From assembly GCA_902619805.1 (NCBI GenBank), contig CACNGC010000001.1, positions 186,001 to 250,000 of the forward strand: a stretch of 64,000 bases of DNA, given 5' to 3'. The notes under the pieces are model-generated. The model made no database searches, was not told the DNA's origin, and worked only from the letters and a program-made list of their open reading frames with translations. The translations under genes were made by a program, and so were the position numbers. The stretch is from an uncultured SAR116 cluster alpha proteobacterium (lineage in GTDB: Bacteria > Pseudomonadota > Alphaproteobacteria > Puniceispirillales > Marisalimonadaceae). How positions within the stretch are numbered: position 1 is the stretch's first letter; the number at the start of each line of letters is the position of its first letter. This document shows, piece after piece, positions 53,191 to 62,118 of the stretch.

Positions 53191-55488
53191 ATGAATGATG
53201 TTGATATTTTAAAAAAAATTGAAAAGAAAGTGTTGTGGCTTGCTTGTTGGATGATTCATAATGCAAATCACATTAGAGAAAATCAAGATGGCCTTAAAGT
53301 TGGTGGTCATCAAGCTAGTTCTGCTTCAATAGTTTCAATAATGACAGCCTTGTATTTTAGTTTTTTAAGACCTGAAGACAGAGTTGCAGTCAAACCTCAT
53401 GCAAGTCCAGTATTTCATGCTATTCAGTATTTATCTGGATTGCAAACTAAAGAAAAAATTCAAAATTTTAGAGGTTTTGGTGGCGCACAATCATACCCGT
53501 CTAGAACAAAAGATATTGATGATGTTGATATTTCGACTGGATCAGTTGGATTAGGTGTAGCAATGACAAGTTTCATTTCACTAATTCAAGATTATGTTGC
53601 AAGGAAAAAATTTTATAAAAATAAACCTTTAGGAAGAATGATTGCATTAGTTGGTGATGCAGAGCTAGATGAGGGTAATGTTTACGAGTGTCTTCAAGAA
53701 GGATGGAAACATGATTTAAGGAATGTTTGGTGGATAATTGATTATAACCGACAATCACTTGATGGAGTTGTCCATGAAGGGTTATCTGAAAGGCTAAGTT
53801 CTGTTTTTTCAGCTTTTGATTGGAACCTTATGGTATTAAAATATGGTAAATTACAAGAAGAAGCATTTAAAGAGCCTGGTGGAAATAAATTAAGAAAATG
53901 GATTGATGATTGCCCTAATCAATTATATTCAGCTCTAATATTTGAAGGAGGCGAAGCTTTTAAGAAAAGAGTTTTAGATGATATTGGCGATCAATCTGAG
54001 ATTTCAAATCTGATTAATAAAAGATCTGATTCTGAGTTTTTAGAATTAATGTCAAATTTAGGAGGTCATTGTATTTCCACTCTATGTGAGTCATTTAATA
54101 AAATTAAGGATGATAAACCAACTGCTTTCATTGCATATACAATTAAAGGGTGGGACACTCCATTAGCAGGACATAAAGACAATCATGCTGGTCTTATGAC
54201 CAAAGCTCAAATGAATGATTTTAAATCTAAATTAGAAATTAAAGATGGTGATGAATGGAATAATTTTTCTGATGACAAAAAATATTTAAATATAGATGAA
54301 TATATAAAAAACTTACCTTTTCAAAAAGCAGGTCATAGAAAATTTACTGGAAATAAAGTAGTAATTGATGAAACTGTTTTGATTAATGATAATAAAATAT
54401 CTACTCAAAGTGCGTTTGGAAAAATTCTAGACTCTTATGCAAAAAACGATACTGAATTTACCCAAAGAATTGTAACCACGTCACCTGATGTATCAGTATC
54501 AACTAACCTTGGGTCATGGATTAATAGGAGAGGATTATTCAGTAGAAAAGATAATTCTGATATTTTTAAGGATAGGAAAATACCCTCAGCTCAAAAATGG
54601 ATTTTTTCTCCAGATGGACAGCATATAGAACTTGGTATAGCTGAAATGAATTTATTTATAATGCTTGGATCTGCTGGTCTTTCTCATGAGTTATTTAATG
54701 AAAGATTGTTCCCTATAGGCACAGTTTATGATCCGTTTATAGCACGAGGTTTAGATGCTCTAAACTATGCCTGTTATCAAGATGCAAGATTTATAATTGT
54801 AGGAACTCCCTCTGGTGTCTCCCTAGCACCAGAGGGCGGTGCACATCAATCTATAGGAACTCCTTTAACTGGTATAAGTCAGCCAGGCCTATTAAGTTTT
54901 GAACCTGCTTTTGCAGATGAACTATCAATTATGATGAACTACAGTTTCAACTATTTGCAAGATGAAAATGGGGGTTCAGTATATATCAGATTAAGCACTC
55001 GATCTATTGATCAACCATCTAGAGAATTAACTAAAGATTTACAAGATGAAATTTTAAAGGGAGGATATTGGTTAAAGCAACCTGGTTCAAATCCAGAAAT
55101 CATATTAGCCTATCAAGGTGTTATAGCAGCAGAAGTCATTGAAGCAACTGCTAATTTAGGAGAAAAATTTAGAGATGTTGGGGTCTTAGCTATTACAAGT
55201 TCAGATATATTATTAAGTGATTGGAAAGATAAACATTTATCTCCAAATCAAAATAAAGCTGAATCTCATATTGAAAACTTATTAAAAGATGTTCCAAGAG
55301 ACACAAAGATTTTGACTGTAATTGATGGTCATCAATTAACATTATCTTGGTTAGGCTCTGTACTTGGTCATAAAGTAATACCTCTTGGAGTTGATCGTTT
55401 TGGACAAACTGGAAATATAAAAGAACTTTTGACAGAGTTTGCAATTGACTCTGGTAACATAAGTAACTTAGGGTTTAAATTTGCCTAA
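53191..55488 (+). CDS. Homodimeric E1-type 2-oxoacid dehydrogenase (AceE/MdeB-like)
   Basis: The 765-residue protein is a single-chain E1 with the TPP motif GDAELDEGNVYECLQEGWK...DYNRQSLDG, GGHQASSASIVSIMTALYF at the N-terminus, and the Glu in GIAEMNLF. It is shorter than E. coli AceE (887) and like MdeB, the 2-oxobutyrate dehydrogenase E1 adjacent to MdeR in Pseudomonas. No E2 or E3 gene is in the window, so it must use one encoded elsewhere or act on its own. The Lrp regulator is divergent. Confidence 0.88.
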   Translation: MNDVDILKKIEKKVLWLACWMIHNANHIRENQDGLKVGGHQASSASIVSIMTALYFSFLRPEDRVAVKPHASPVFHAIQYLSGLQTKEKIQNFRGFGGAQSYPSRTKDIDDVDISTGSVGLGVAMTSFISLIQDYVARKKFYKNKPLGRMIALVGDAELDEGNVYECLQEGWKHDLRNVWWIIDYNRQSLDGVVHEGLSERLSSVFSAFDWNLMVLKYGKLQEEAFKEPGGNKLRKWIDDCPNQLYSALIFEGGEAFKKRVLDDIGDQSEISNLINKRSDSEFLELMSNLGGHCISTLCESFNKIKDDKPTAFIAYTIKGWDTPLAGHKDNHAGLMTKAQMNDFKSKLEIKDGDEWNNFSDDKKYLNIDEYIKNLPFQKAGHRKFTGNKVVIDETVLINDNKISTQSAFGKILDSYAKNDTEFTQRIVTTSPDVSVSTNLGSWINRRGLFSRKDNSDIFKDRKIPSAQKWIFSPDGQHIELGIAEMNLFIMLGSAGLSHELFNERLFPIGTVYDPFIARGLDALNYACYQDARFIIVGTPSGVSLAPEGGAHQSIGTPLTGISQPGLLSFEPAFADELSIMMNYSFNYLQDENGGSVYIRLSTRSIDQPSRELTKDLQDEILKGGYWLKQPGSNPEIILAYQGVIAAEVIEATANLGEKFRDVGVLAITSSDILLSDWKDKHLSPNQNKAESHIENLLKDVPRDTKILTVIDGHQLTLSWLGSVLGHKVIPLGVDRFGQTGNIKELLTEFAIDSGNISNLGFKFA

Positions 55489-55519
55489 GTAATTTTAATA
55501 ATAATAACGGATAGGAGTT

Positions 55520-56515
55520 ATGATGAATAAATTAATTAAAATACTAATTATAAGTTTTACGAGCTTATTTTTAACTGCTAATGCCTTTGCGGCAGATGTA
55601 ACGATGAGAATATCACTGCAGTTGCCTATGAAAAGTCACTTAGGTCAAAATTTATTACTCTTTAAAAAAGAAGTTGAAAGCAGATCAAATGGAGAAATCA
55701 AGGTCGAAATTTACGACTCAGCGCAATTATATAAAGACAAAGAAGTACCTGCAGCAGTTGGTTCTGGATCAATTGAATCAGGTGTGGCATCATTAACAAG
55801 ATATGTTGGTGATATTCCAGCAGTTGATTTATTCTACCAACCATTCTTGTTAAATACTGACAAAAAAGTAAGAAAAGCTGTTTCCAAAGGTTCTTCAATC
55901 AGAGGACCAATAGACAACGCAATTAAAAATACTGGTTCTACTGTATTATGGTGGCAAGCCTATGGTAACGCAATTATGCTTTCAAAAGGTCAAGCTATTA
56001 AAAATCCTTCAGATATGAAAGGAAAAAAAGTTAGAGTTTTTGGAAAGACCTTAGGTACTTTTGTGAAAGCAGCAGGAGGAGCGCCCACATTGATCTCTGG
56101 TTCCGAACAATATTTAGCTTATCAAAGAGGTACAGTTGATGTTGGAATGACAGGCGTATCAGGTGTAAAGTCAAGAAAACTATTTGAAGTTATGGATACT
56201 ATTACAAAAACTAATCATGGTGTAATTGAATTTATTGTTGTTGCTAATACTAAATGGTTCAATAGCTTATCTTCGAAACAAAAGGATATCATTATTAAAT
56301 CTGCAGAAATTGCAGAAAAAGATGTGCGTGACAATGTTGCTAAGATTGAGCAGGAAGCATATGATTTAGCAAAGTCTAAAGGAATGAAAATTGTAACTCC
56401 AAGTAAAGCTGATATTGATGCTTTTAAGTCTGCATCTACACCAGTTTATGAAGATTACAAGAAAAATGCTGGATCACTTGGCGTTCAGCTTTTAGATGCA
56501 GCCTCTAAATTGTAA
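55520..56515 (+). CDS. TRAP transporter solute-binding protein (DctP family)
   Basis: The 331-residue protein has a signal peptide of about 24 residues ending in AFA-A, and the DctP-family sequences GSIESGVASLTRYVGDIPAVDL, DMKGKKVRVFGKTLG with the Arg for substrate carboxylate, and YQRGTVDVGMTGVS. The ATGATG start is preceded by AGGAG. Its substrate is an organic acid of unknown type. It begins 31 bases after the E1 gene. Confidence 0.95.
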   Translation: MMNKLIKILIISFTSLFLTANAFAADVTMRISLQLPMKSHLGQNLLLFKKEVESRSNGEIKVEIYDSAQLYKDKEVPAAVGSGSIESGVASLTRYVGDIPAVDLFYQPFLLNTDKKVRKAVSKGSSIRGPIDNAIKNTGSTVLWWQAYGNAIMLSKGQAIKNPSDMKGKKVRVFGKTLGTFVKAAGGAPTLISGSEQYLAYQRGTVDVGMTGVSGVKSRKLFEVMDTITKTNHGVIEFIVVANTKWFNSLSSKQKDIIIKSAEIAEKDVRDNVAKIEQEAYDLAKSKGMKIVTPSKADIDAFKSASTPVYEDYKKNAGSLGVQLLDAASKL

Positions 56516-56521
56516 ATTTTA

Positions 56522-56550
56522 AAAAGAGAGAGTTTTTAATTCTCTCTTTT
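56522..56550 (+). terminator. Terminator-like hairpin after the second TRAP binding-protein gene
   Basis: AGAGAGA and TCTCTCT pair around a T-rich loop and end in a T-run, between the binding-protein stop and the dctQ start. This mirrors the placement seen in the first TRAP operon and probably sets the binding protein above the permease. Confidence 0.75.
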
Positions 56551-56556
56551 CTCATT

Positions 56557-57048
56557 ATGATTTATTTCGAAAAAATTATTGATTTAGTTGCCTGGTTATC
56601 AGCGTGGTTATTTTGTATAGCAGGTTTTATGCTTTCATATGAAGTTGTAGCTAGATACTTTTTTTTAGCACCTACTTCGTGGGCAGCCGAACTTAGTCAA
56701 CTTTCACTTATTTATGGTACCTTATTAGCTATGCCTTGGGCATTAAAGTCAAGAAAGCATATTCAAATAAATTTAGTAATCAACAGACTATCCAAGACCT
56801 ATAAAAAAATAATAAATATTTTAATAATGATAATCTTAATTATTTTTTCTTCATATGTTATGATTTTTGGCTTTGAAATTTTTTACGACTCTTTTTTTAG
56901 AGGCAGGACTACAGGAAGTTTATTAAACCTACCGTCATGGATTGCTGAGTTGTCTGTTCCGTTATGCTTTTTTTTACTTTTCATACAGTCAATTTTTGAA
57001 ATTATAAAATTGTTAAAAAATATTGAACCACCAGAAAGTAATCACTAA
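56557..57048 (+). CDS. TRAP transporter small permease (DctQ)
   Basis: The 163-residue protein has four membrane segments and DctQ-family features: WAAELSQLSLIYGTLLAMPWALKSRKHIQINLV. It is typical in length. It lies between the binding-protein gene and dctM, whose start is two bases away. Confidence 0.93.
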   Translation: MIYFEKIIDLVAWLSAWLFCIAGFMLSYEVVARYFFLAPTSWAAELSQLSLIYGTLLAMPWALKSRKHIQINLVINRLSKTYKKIINILIMIILIIFSSYVMIFGFEIFYDSFFRGRTTGSLLNLPSWIAELSVPLCFFLLFIQSIFEIIKLLKNIEPPESNH

Positions 57049-57050
57049 TT

Positions 57051-58325
57051 ATGACTATACTCTTAGTTCTAACATTGATGTTTGTTTTATTATTATCTGG
57101 TCTACCAGTATCATTCTCTCTTGGTTTTCTTGGTCTTTCAATGTTAATTTTTGGTGGTTTTTCACCTTTGATGGCACCTCAGGCAATCTTATCTACCCTG
57201 GATGGTTTTATTTTACTAGCTGTACCACTTTTTCTTCTTATGAGTAATGTACTTTTAAAAGGAGGATGTGGTAAGGATTTATTCAATGCTGTACAGGCCT
57301 GGGTTGGTCACTGGCCTGGTGGTTTAGCCGTAGCAACAATTATTTCATGTGGTATTTTTGCGGCTATTTCTGGGGTATCTGTTGCAACTGCAGCTACCAT
57401 TGGTGTCGTTGCTATACCAGAAATGATTAAAAGGGGTTATAATAAAAATTTTGTTTATGGTCTTTTGGCTGCTGGCGGAACATTAGGAATATTAATACCT
57501 CCAAGTTTGCCAATGATTGTATATGGTTTCATCACAGAGGAATCTGTAATTGCATTATTTCTTGCAGGTATTGGGCCAGGAATATTCTTAATATCTTTGT
57601 TTATTATTTACTCTATAGTATTTTCCCAATTTTTTGGTGGTTTTAAAAAATTAGAACCAAGTAGTTGGGAGGTTAAAAAAAATACCTCTAAAAAAGTAAT
57701 TCCTACAATTATTTTAGCCGTTTTAATACTTGGTGGAATATATACTGGTGTATTCACTCCAACTGAAGCTGCTGCAATAGGTTTTTCTCTGTCGTTAATT
57801 ATAACTGTACTTATTTTAAAAACCTTAACCTGGGCCGATTTTAAAGAAGCTATCTTCGAGTCAATGGTAACCACTGCTGCTATTTTAATTATCGTTGCAT
57901 GTGCAAAGACATTTGGAAAGGCAATCGCACTATATAGAATTCCTCAGGACATATCTTATTTTATTAGCTCTACTATAGATACAAAAGCTCTTTTCATGGT
58001 TGTTGTATGTATAATTCTAGTTGCTATGGGTTTGGTTTTTGAAACTTTGTCGATGGTTATTATAATGGTGCCAGTTCTTTTGCCAGCAGCGATGGCTATA
58101 GGTGTTGATCCTATTTGGTTTGGTATTTTTATGGTCATAATGGTTGAATGTGCTTTGATTACACCGCCTGTTGGATTAAATCTTTATGTAATACAATCTG
58201 TCGCCAAAACTCAGTTAGGAGAGGTAGCTAAAGGAGTATTCCCTTTTATAGTCATGATGATTTTTACAGTTTTCATAATGTATATTTGGCCTGATTTAGC
58301 GCTCTATATTCCTTTTAAATTATAA
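57051..58325 (+). CDS. TRAP transporter large permease (DctM)
   Basis: The 424-residue protein has about twelve membrane segments, with the DctM motifs AAGGTLGILIPPSLPMIVYG and CALITPPVGLNLYVIQSVAK. It is the ion-coupled transport subunit of the second TRAP system and is a standard DctM in length (425). It is co-encoded with the E1-type dehydrogenase upstream and the PEP-mutase family gene downstream. Confidence 0.96.
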   Translation: MTILLVLTLMFVLLLSGLPVSFSLGFLGLSMLIFGGFSPLMAPQAILSTLDGFILLAVPLFLLMSNVLLKGGCGKDLFNAVQAWVGHWPGGLAVATIISCGIFAAISGVSVATAATIGVVAIPEMIKRGYNKNFVYGLLAAGGTLGILIPPSLPMIVYGFITEESVIALFLAGIGPGIFLISLFIIYSIVFSQFFGGFKKLEPSSWEVKKNTSKKVIPTIILAVLILGGIYTGVFTPTEAAAIGFSLSLIITVLILKTLTWADFKEAIFESMVTTAAILIIVACAKTFGKAIALYRIPQDISYFISSTIDTKALFMVVVCIILVAMGLVFETLSMVIIMVPVLLPAAMAIGVDPIWFGIFMVIMVECALITPPVGLNLYVIQSVAKTQLGEVAKGVFPFIVMMIFTVFIMYIWPDLALYIPFKL

Positions 58326-58359
58326 ATTTTTATGAAATAGTTATCTAGGGGGATTTAAA

Positions 58360-59259
58360 ATGAAAAATAAAACATTTTTAAATAATAAAATAAGTCAGCC
58401 TGATAATTTAAGAAAAATTTTAAAAGAAAAAGATTTTGTTCCTGTACCATCATGTTTTGATGCTTTGTCTGCTAAATTAATCGAACAAGCTAATTTTGAT
58501 GTAACGTTTATGTCAGGGTTTGCTGCGTCTGCTTCTAGGATAGGATCTCCAGATCTTGGACTTATGACCTTCTCAGAGGTTTTTGATCAGGCTAATAATA
58601 TCTGCAATGCGATTGAAATACCTATGATTGTAGATGGAGATACCGGATATGGAAATGCTATGAATGTACGAAGAACATTGAAAGAATGTTCCAAAGCAGG
58701 TTGTGCTGGCATTTTAATTGAAGATCAATTAGCACCAAAGCGTTGCGGTCATACACCAGGAAAAGACGTGGTTAATCGAGAAGAAGCGTTTGATCGAATA
58801 AGAGCAGCTAGTGATATGAGAAATGAAGGATATGATATTTTAATTATGGCAAGAACTGATGCCAATCACACTCACGGTCTAAGTGAAGCAATATCAAGAT
58901 CACAAAAATTTTATGAACTCGGAGCAGACATCATGTTTATTGAAGCTCCAAAAAATAAAGAAGAAATGAAAACAATCTGTAAAGAAGTTCCAGGTGATAA
59001 AATTGCTAACATTGTTGAAGGTGGCATTACACCAAATTTATCTATGAAAGAGTTATCAGAAATTGGTTATAAACTTGCAGTGTACCCACTTACAGTTATG
59101 AGTTCAGCAATGAAAGCAATGACAAACTCATTAAATTTGCTAATGAAAGATGAAGATAGGTCTGGGTTATTACTTGATTTTAGTGATTTAAGACAAAAAA
59201 TTGGATTTGATGATTATTACGAAATATCAAGCAAGTACGAAACTTCAAAAAGAAGTTGA
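58360..59259 (+). CDS. Isocitrate lyase/PEP mutase family enzyme
   Basis: The 299-residue TIM-barrel protein has the family's metal/substrate sequences DGDTGYGNAMNVRRT, LIEDQLAPKRCGHTPGK with KRCGH containing the catalytic Cys, and MARTDANHT. The KRCGH Cys is typical of the lyase branch (methylisocitrate or dimethylmalate lyase) rather than PEP mutase. It lies 35 bases after dctM with a GGGGGAT leader and precedes a zinc alcohol dehydrogenase. The actual substrate is not readable. Confidence 0.88.
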   Translation: MKNKTFLNNKISQPDNLRKILKEKDFVPVPSCFDALSAKLIEQANFDVTFMSGFAASASRIGSPDLGLMTFSEVFDQANNICNAIEIPMIVDGDTGYGNAMNVRRTLKECSKAGCAGILIEDQLAPKRCGHTPGKDVVNREEAFDRIRAASDMRNEGYDILIMARTDANHTHGLSEAISRSQKFYELGADIMFIEAPKNKEEMKTICKEVPGDKIANIVEGGITPNLSMKELSEIGYKLAVYPLTVMSSAMKAMTNSLNLLMKDEDRSGLLLDFSDLRQKIGFDDYYEISSKYETSKRS

Positions 59260-59286
59260 TAATTTTTAGATGGGGAGAATTGTTTT

Positions 59287-60333
59287 ATGAAGAGTTATCA
59301 GGTTGTTGAGTTTGGTGAACCTTTAGAATTAAGAGAATATGAAAATCCACAACCTAAAGGAGATGAAGTTCTTGTAAAGATTACAGCTTGTGGCGTTTGT
59401 CACAGTGATCTTCATTTGGCAGATGGTTATTTCGATTTAGGAGATGGAAAAAAAATAACATTGGCTGATAGAGGAACAAAATTACCATTTACTCCAGGAC
59501 ACGAGATTACTGGAACTGTAGTAGCTTTAGGTGAGAATGTAAAAGATATTAAAATAGGTGATGCTGGAATAGTATTTCCATGGATCGGTTGTGGAAAATG
59601 TGCGGCTTGTTTAGAAAATAATGAAACATTATGCGAGGCTCCTAAATATTTAGGTGCTCGTCTTGATGGAGGTTATTCTGATCACATAATTGTACCTCAT
59701 AGTAAATATATAGTTTCTTATGGTGATATGGATCCTGCGCAAGCAGCACCATATGCATGTTCAGGATTAACTGCATTTAGTGCTCTTAAAAAAATTCCTA
59801 CAACATCAAAACATGATTGGATTATTATTATTGGTGCAGGTGGTGTTGGTATAAATGGTATTTTATTGTCTCCTGCAGTGCACAAAGCAAAAATTTTAGT
59901 AATAGATAATGACCCAGAAAAAAGGAAAAAAGCTATTGAAGCTGGTGCAAATGAAGCTTTTTCACCAGATGAAGAGACAAAAATTAGAAATAAAATTGGT
60001 ATTGGTTCAGCAGCAGCAATAGACTTTGTTGGGAGACCAGAAACTACTGACTTTGGTCTAGCATTAGTAAAAAAAGGTGGAATGGTAATTGTAGTAGGTT
60101 TATATGGAGGATCACTAAAACTTTCATTGCCATTAGTTCCAATGAGATCTATGACCCTCAGAGGTTCTTATGTCGGGGAATTAAGGGAATTAAAAGAACT
60201 TGTTAATATTATCAAATCCGGCAAAATAAAATTAATACCTGTAAAAAAACAAGGTTTAGAGACAGCTAATCAAGCAATGTCTGATTTAAGATCGGGCAAA
60301 GTTAATGGAAGAATAGTTCTAATTCCAGATTAG
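59287..60333 (+). CDS. Zinc-dependent alcohol dehydrogenase family protein
   Basis: The 348-residue MDR protein has the catalytic-zinc sequences GVCHSDLHL and GHEITGTV, a structural-zinc four-Cys loop ([15 protein letters not shown]) and the NAD motif [10 protein letters not shown]. An insert between the two zinc motifs, [19 protein letters not shown], is typical of a group of alphaproteobacterial enzymes. The substrate is unknown. It stands 30 bases before the nitrile hydratase alpha gene on the same strand, with GGGGAG before its ATG. Confidence 0.9.
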   Translation: MKSYQVVEFGEPLELREYENPQPKGDEVLVKITACGVCHSDLHLADGYFDLGDGKKITLADRGTKLPFTPGHEITGTVVALGENVKDIKIGDAGIVFPWIGCGKCAACLENNETLCEAPKYLGARLDGGYSDHIIVPHSKYIVSYGDMDPAQAAPYACSGLTAFSALKKIPTTSKHDWIIIIGAGGVGINGILLSPAVHKAKILVIDNDPEKRKKAIEAGANEAFSPDEETKIRNKIGIGSAAAIDFVGRPETTDFGLALVKKGGMVIVVGLYGGSLKLSLPLVPMRSMTLRGSYVGELRELKELVNIIKSGKIKLIPVKKQGLETANQAMSDLRSGKVNGRIVLIPD

Positions 60334-60365
60334 AAACATATAATTATAAAAACAAGGATTGGATT

Positions 60366-61004
60366 ATGAGTGAAAAGAAAAATATAATTGATGATCATCA
60401 TTCACATGATCATGCGCATTCACATTTGCCATCAGATCCTGAATTAAGGGTAAAAGCTGTTGAGACTTTGCTTTTAAACAAAGGTTTAATTGACTCTAAA
60501 ACTTTAGATGAATTGATCGACACCTACGAGAATCGAATAGGCCCCAAAAATGGAGCAAAAGTTGTAGCTAAAGCCTGGGTAGATCCAGAATATAAAAAAA
60601 GACTTTTAAATGATGCCACATCAGCAATTAGAGAATTGAGCTACCAAGGAAGACAGGGTGAAAATATGGTTGTTGTTGAAAACACACCTAAAACTCACAA
60701 TGTAATAGTTTGTACATTATGTAGTTGTTATCCGTGGCCAGTCCTTGGTATTCCACCAACTTGGTATAAAAGTGATGAGTATAGATCTAGAACAGTAAGA
60801 GAACCTAGAAAAGTTCTTTTAGAATTTGGTTTATCTTTAGATCCAAAAGTGCAAATAAAGGTATGGGACTCAACTGCTGAAATAAGATATTTGGTATTAC
60901 CAATGAGACCAAAAGGTACTGAAAACATGAATGAAAGTGAACTTTCAGAATTGGTAACAAGAAATTCAATGATAGGTACTGGATTACCAAAGGAAATAAA
61001 ATGA
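60366..61004 (+). CDS. nthA: Nitrile hydratase alpha subunit (cobalt type)
   Basis: The 212-residue protein has the metal-claw motif [11 protein letters not shown]; the Cys-Thr-Leu-Cys-Ser-Cys with Thr marks the cobalt form (iron forms have Ser). C116, C119 and C121 bind the metal, and two of them are normally oxidised after translation. Nitrile hydratase converts nitriles to amides. An N-terminal His-rich stretch, [12 protein letters not shown] (9-20), is a plausible metal-capture segment. The gene overlaps the beta subunit start by four bases (ATGA). Confidence 0.95.
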   Translation: MSEKKNIIDDHHSHDHAHSHLPSDPELRVKAVETLLLNKGLIDSKTLDELIDTYENRIGPKNGAKVVAKAWVDPEYKKRLLNDATSAIRELSYQGRQGENMVVVENTPKTHNVIVCTLCSCYPWPVLGIPPTWYKSDEYRSRTVREPRKVLLEFGLSLDPKVQIKVWDSTAEIRYLVLPMRPKGTENMNESELSELVTRNSMIGTGLPKEIK

Positions 61005-61741
61005 GTAGATTGCACGACATGGGTGGTCGTTTTGGTGATGGATCAATTCCTGTTCCAAGAAACAATGATAATGAAGTAACTAACTGTGAACCAACTTTCA
61101 AGTATGAGTGGCATGCAAAGGCATGGGCAATTACTCTTGCTGCTGGAGCTCTAGGTGAATGGAATCTGGATATTAGCCGTCATTATAGAGAGTGTTTGCC
61201 ACCAAAAGATTATATAAATTTTTCTTATTACGAAAAATGGTTAGCAGCTCTTACTAATCTTTTAATAGACAAAAAACTTGTTTCGTTAGATGAGTTAAAA
61301 GAATATGTTTCTGCCGCAAAAAATGGAACTTTAACAAAGTTTTCTGATAAAGATATCAAACTTGATCACAGGACTTGGTTAGCTAAAGATGTTCAAAAAA
61401 CACTAGGTTGGGGAGGTCCTTCTATTAGAGACACAAATGTAAATCCTGTTTTTGATATAGGTGATAAGGTTATTACACAAAATTACAGTCCAAATAAAGA
61501 TGTTAGTGGCGGTCATACACGATTACCTAAATATGCCATGGGAAGAGTTGGAGTAATTCATTCTTATAATAACAATCATGTTTTCCCTGATAAAAACGCT
61601 CATGGTTTTGGAGAGAATCCTTTACCATTATATACTGTAGAGTTTAAATCTTCAGAGTTATGGGGAGAATCAGCTGAAAGTCAAAATGACAGTATCCTTC
61701 TAGACCTGTGGGAGCCATACTTAAAACTTTTACCAAATTAA
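61001..61741 (+). CDS. nthB: Nitrile hydratase beta subunit
   Basis: The 246-residue protein has the beta-subunit start [13 protein letters not shown] and the sequences [19 protein letters not shown] and [13 protein letters not shown]. The C-terminal half has an SH3-like barrel region ([27 protein letters not shown]) typical of the family. It follows alpha with an ATGA overlap, so the two subunits are made together. Confidence 0.95.
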   Translation: MSRLHDMGGRFGDGSIPVPRNNDNEVTNCEPTFKYEWHAKAWAITLAAGALGEWNLDISRHYRECLPPKDYINFSYYEKWLAALTNLLIDKKLVSLDELKEYVSAAKNGTLTKFSDKDIKLDHRTWLAKDVQKTLGWGGPSIRDTNVNPVFDIGDKVITQNYSPNKDVSGGHTRLPKYAMGRVGVIHSYNNNHVFPDKNAHGFGENPLPLYTVEFKSSELWGESAESQNDSILLDLWEPYLKLLPN

Positions 61742-61758
61742 TTTTAAAAAAAATAAAG

Positions 61759-62118
61759 ATGAAATCTGATTATAATTTACCATTCAAGAAGAAAACCGAA
61801 GATCAAATTGTTTTCCAAAATCCTTGGCATAGTCAATTATTTGCGATTACAGTTCAATTATCTGAGAAAGGAAACTTTAGCTGGAAAGAATTTGTAGAAG
61901 TTTTTGGAGAGTCTCTTAAAAAACAAAGATCACTCTCTAAAAAATTAGATGGCAGTAATGATTATTTTTCTTGTTGGTTAAATGCGCTTGAAGAAATTCT
62001 CATTATAAAGAAAATAAGCAATCAAGATACTTTGATGCTATTAAAAAAAGATTGGACGCAAGCTTATTTATCTACACCTCATGGCAAGCCGGTAAATATT
62101 AGAAATAGGAGTGTTTAA
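61759..62118 (+). CDS. Nitrile hydratase accessory (activator) protein
   Basis: The 119-residue product from ATG 61759 has PWHSQLFAITVQLSEKGNFSW, which matches the small activator proteins related to the N-terminus of the beta subunit. A longer frame from GTG 61708 is open but begins within nthB. These proteins act as metal chaperones that insert cobalt into the alpha subunit. It overlaps the next alcohol dehydrogenase by one base (TAATG). Confidence 0.85.
   Translation: MKSDYNLPFKKKTEDQIVFQNPWHSQLFAITVQLSEKGNFSWKEFVEVFGESLKKQRSLSKKLDGSNDYFSCWLNALEEILIIKKISNQDTLMLLKKDWTQAYLSTPHGKPVNIRNRSV

Noticed and set aside
57023-57247. 74-residue ORF over the dctQ/dctM junction
   Set aside because: It overlaps the clear start of dctM in another frame and has no homology or ribosome site.
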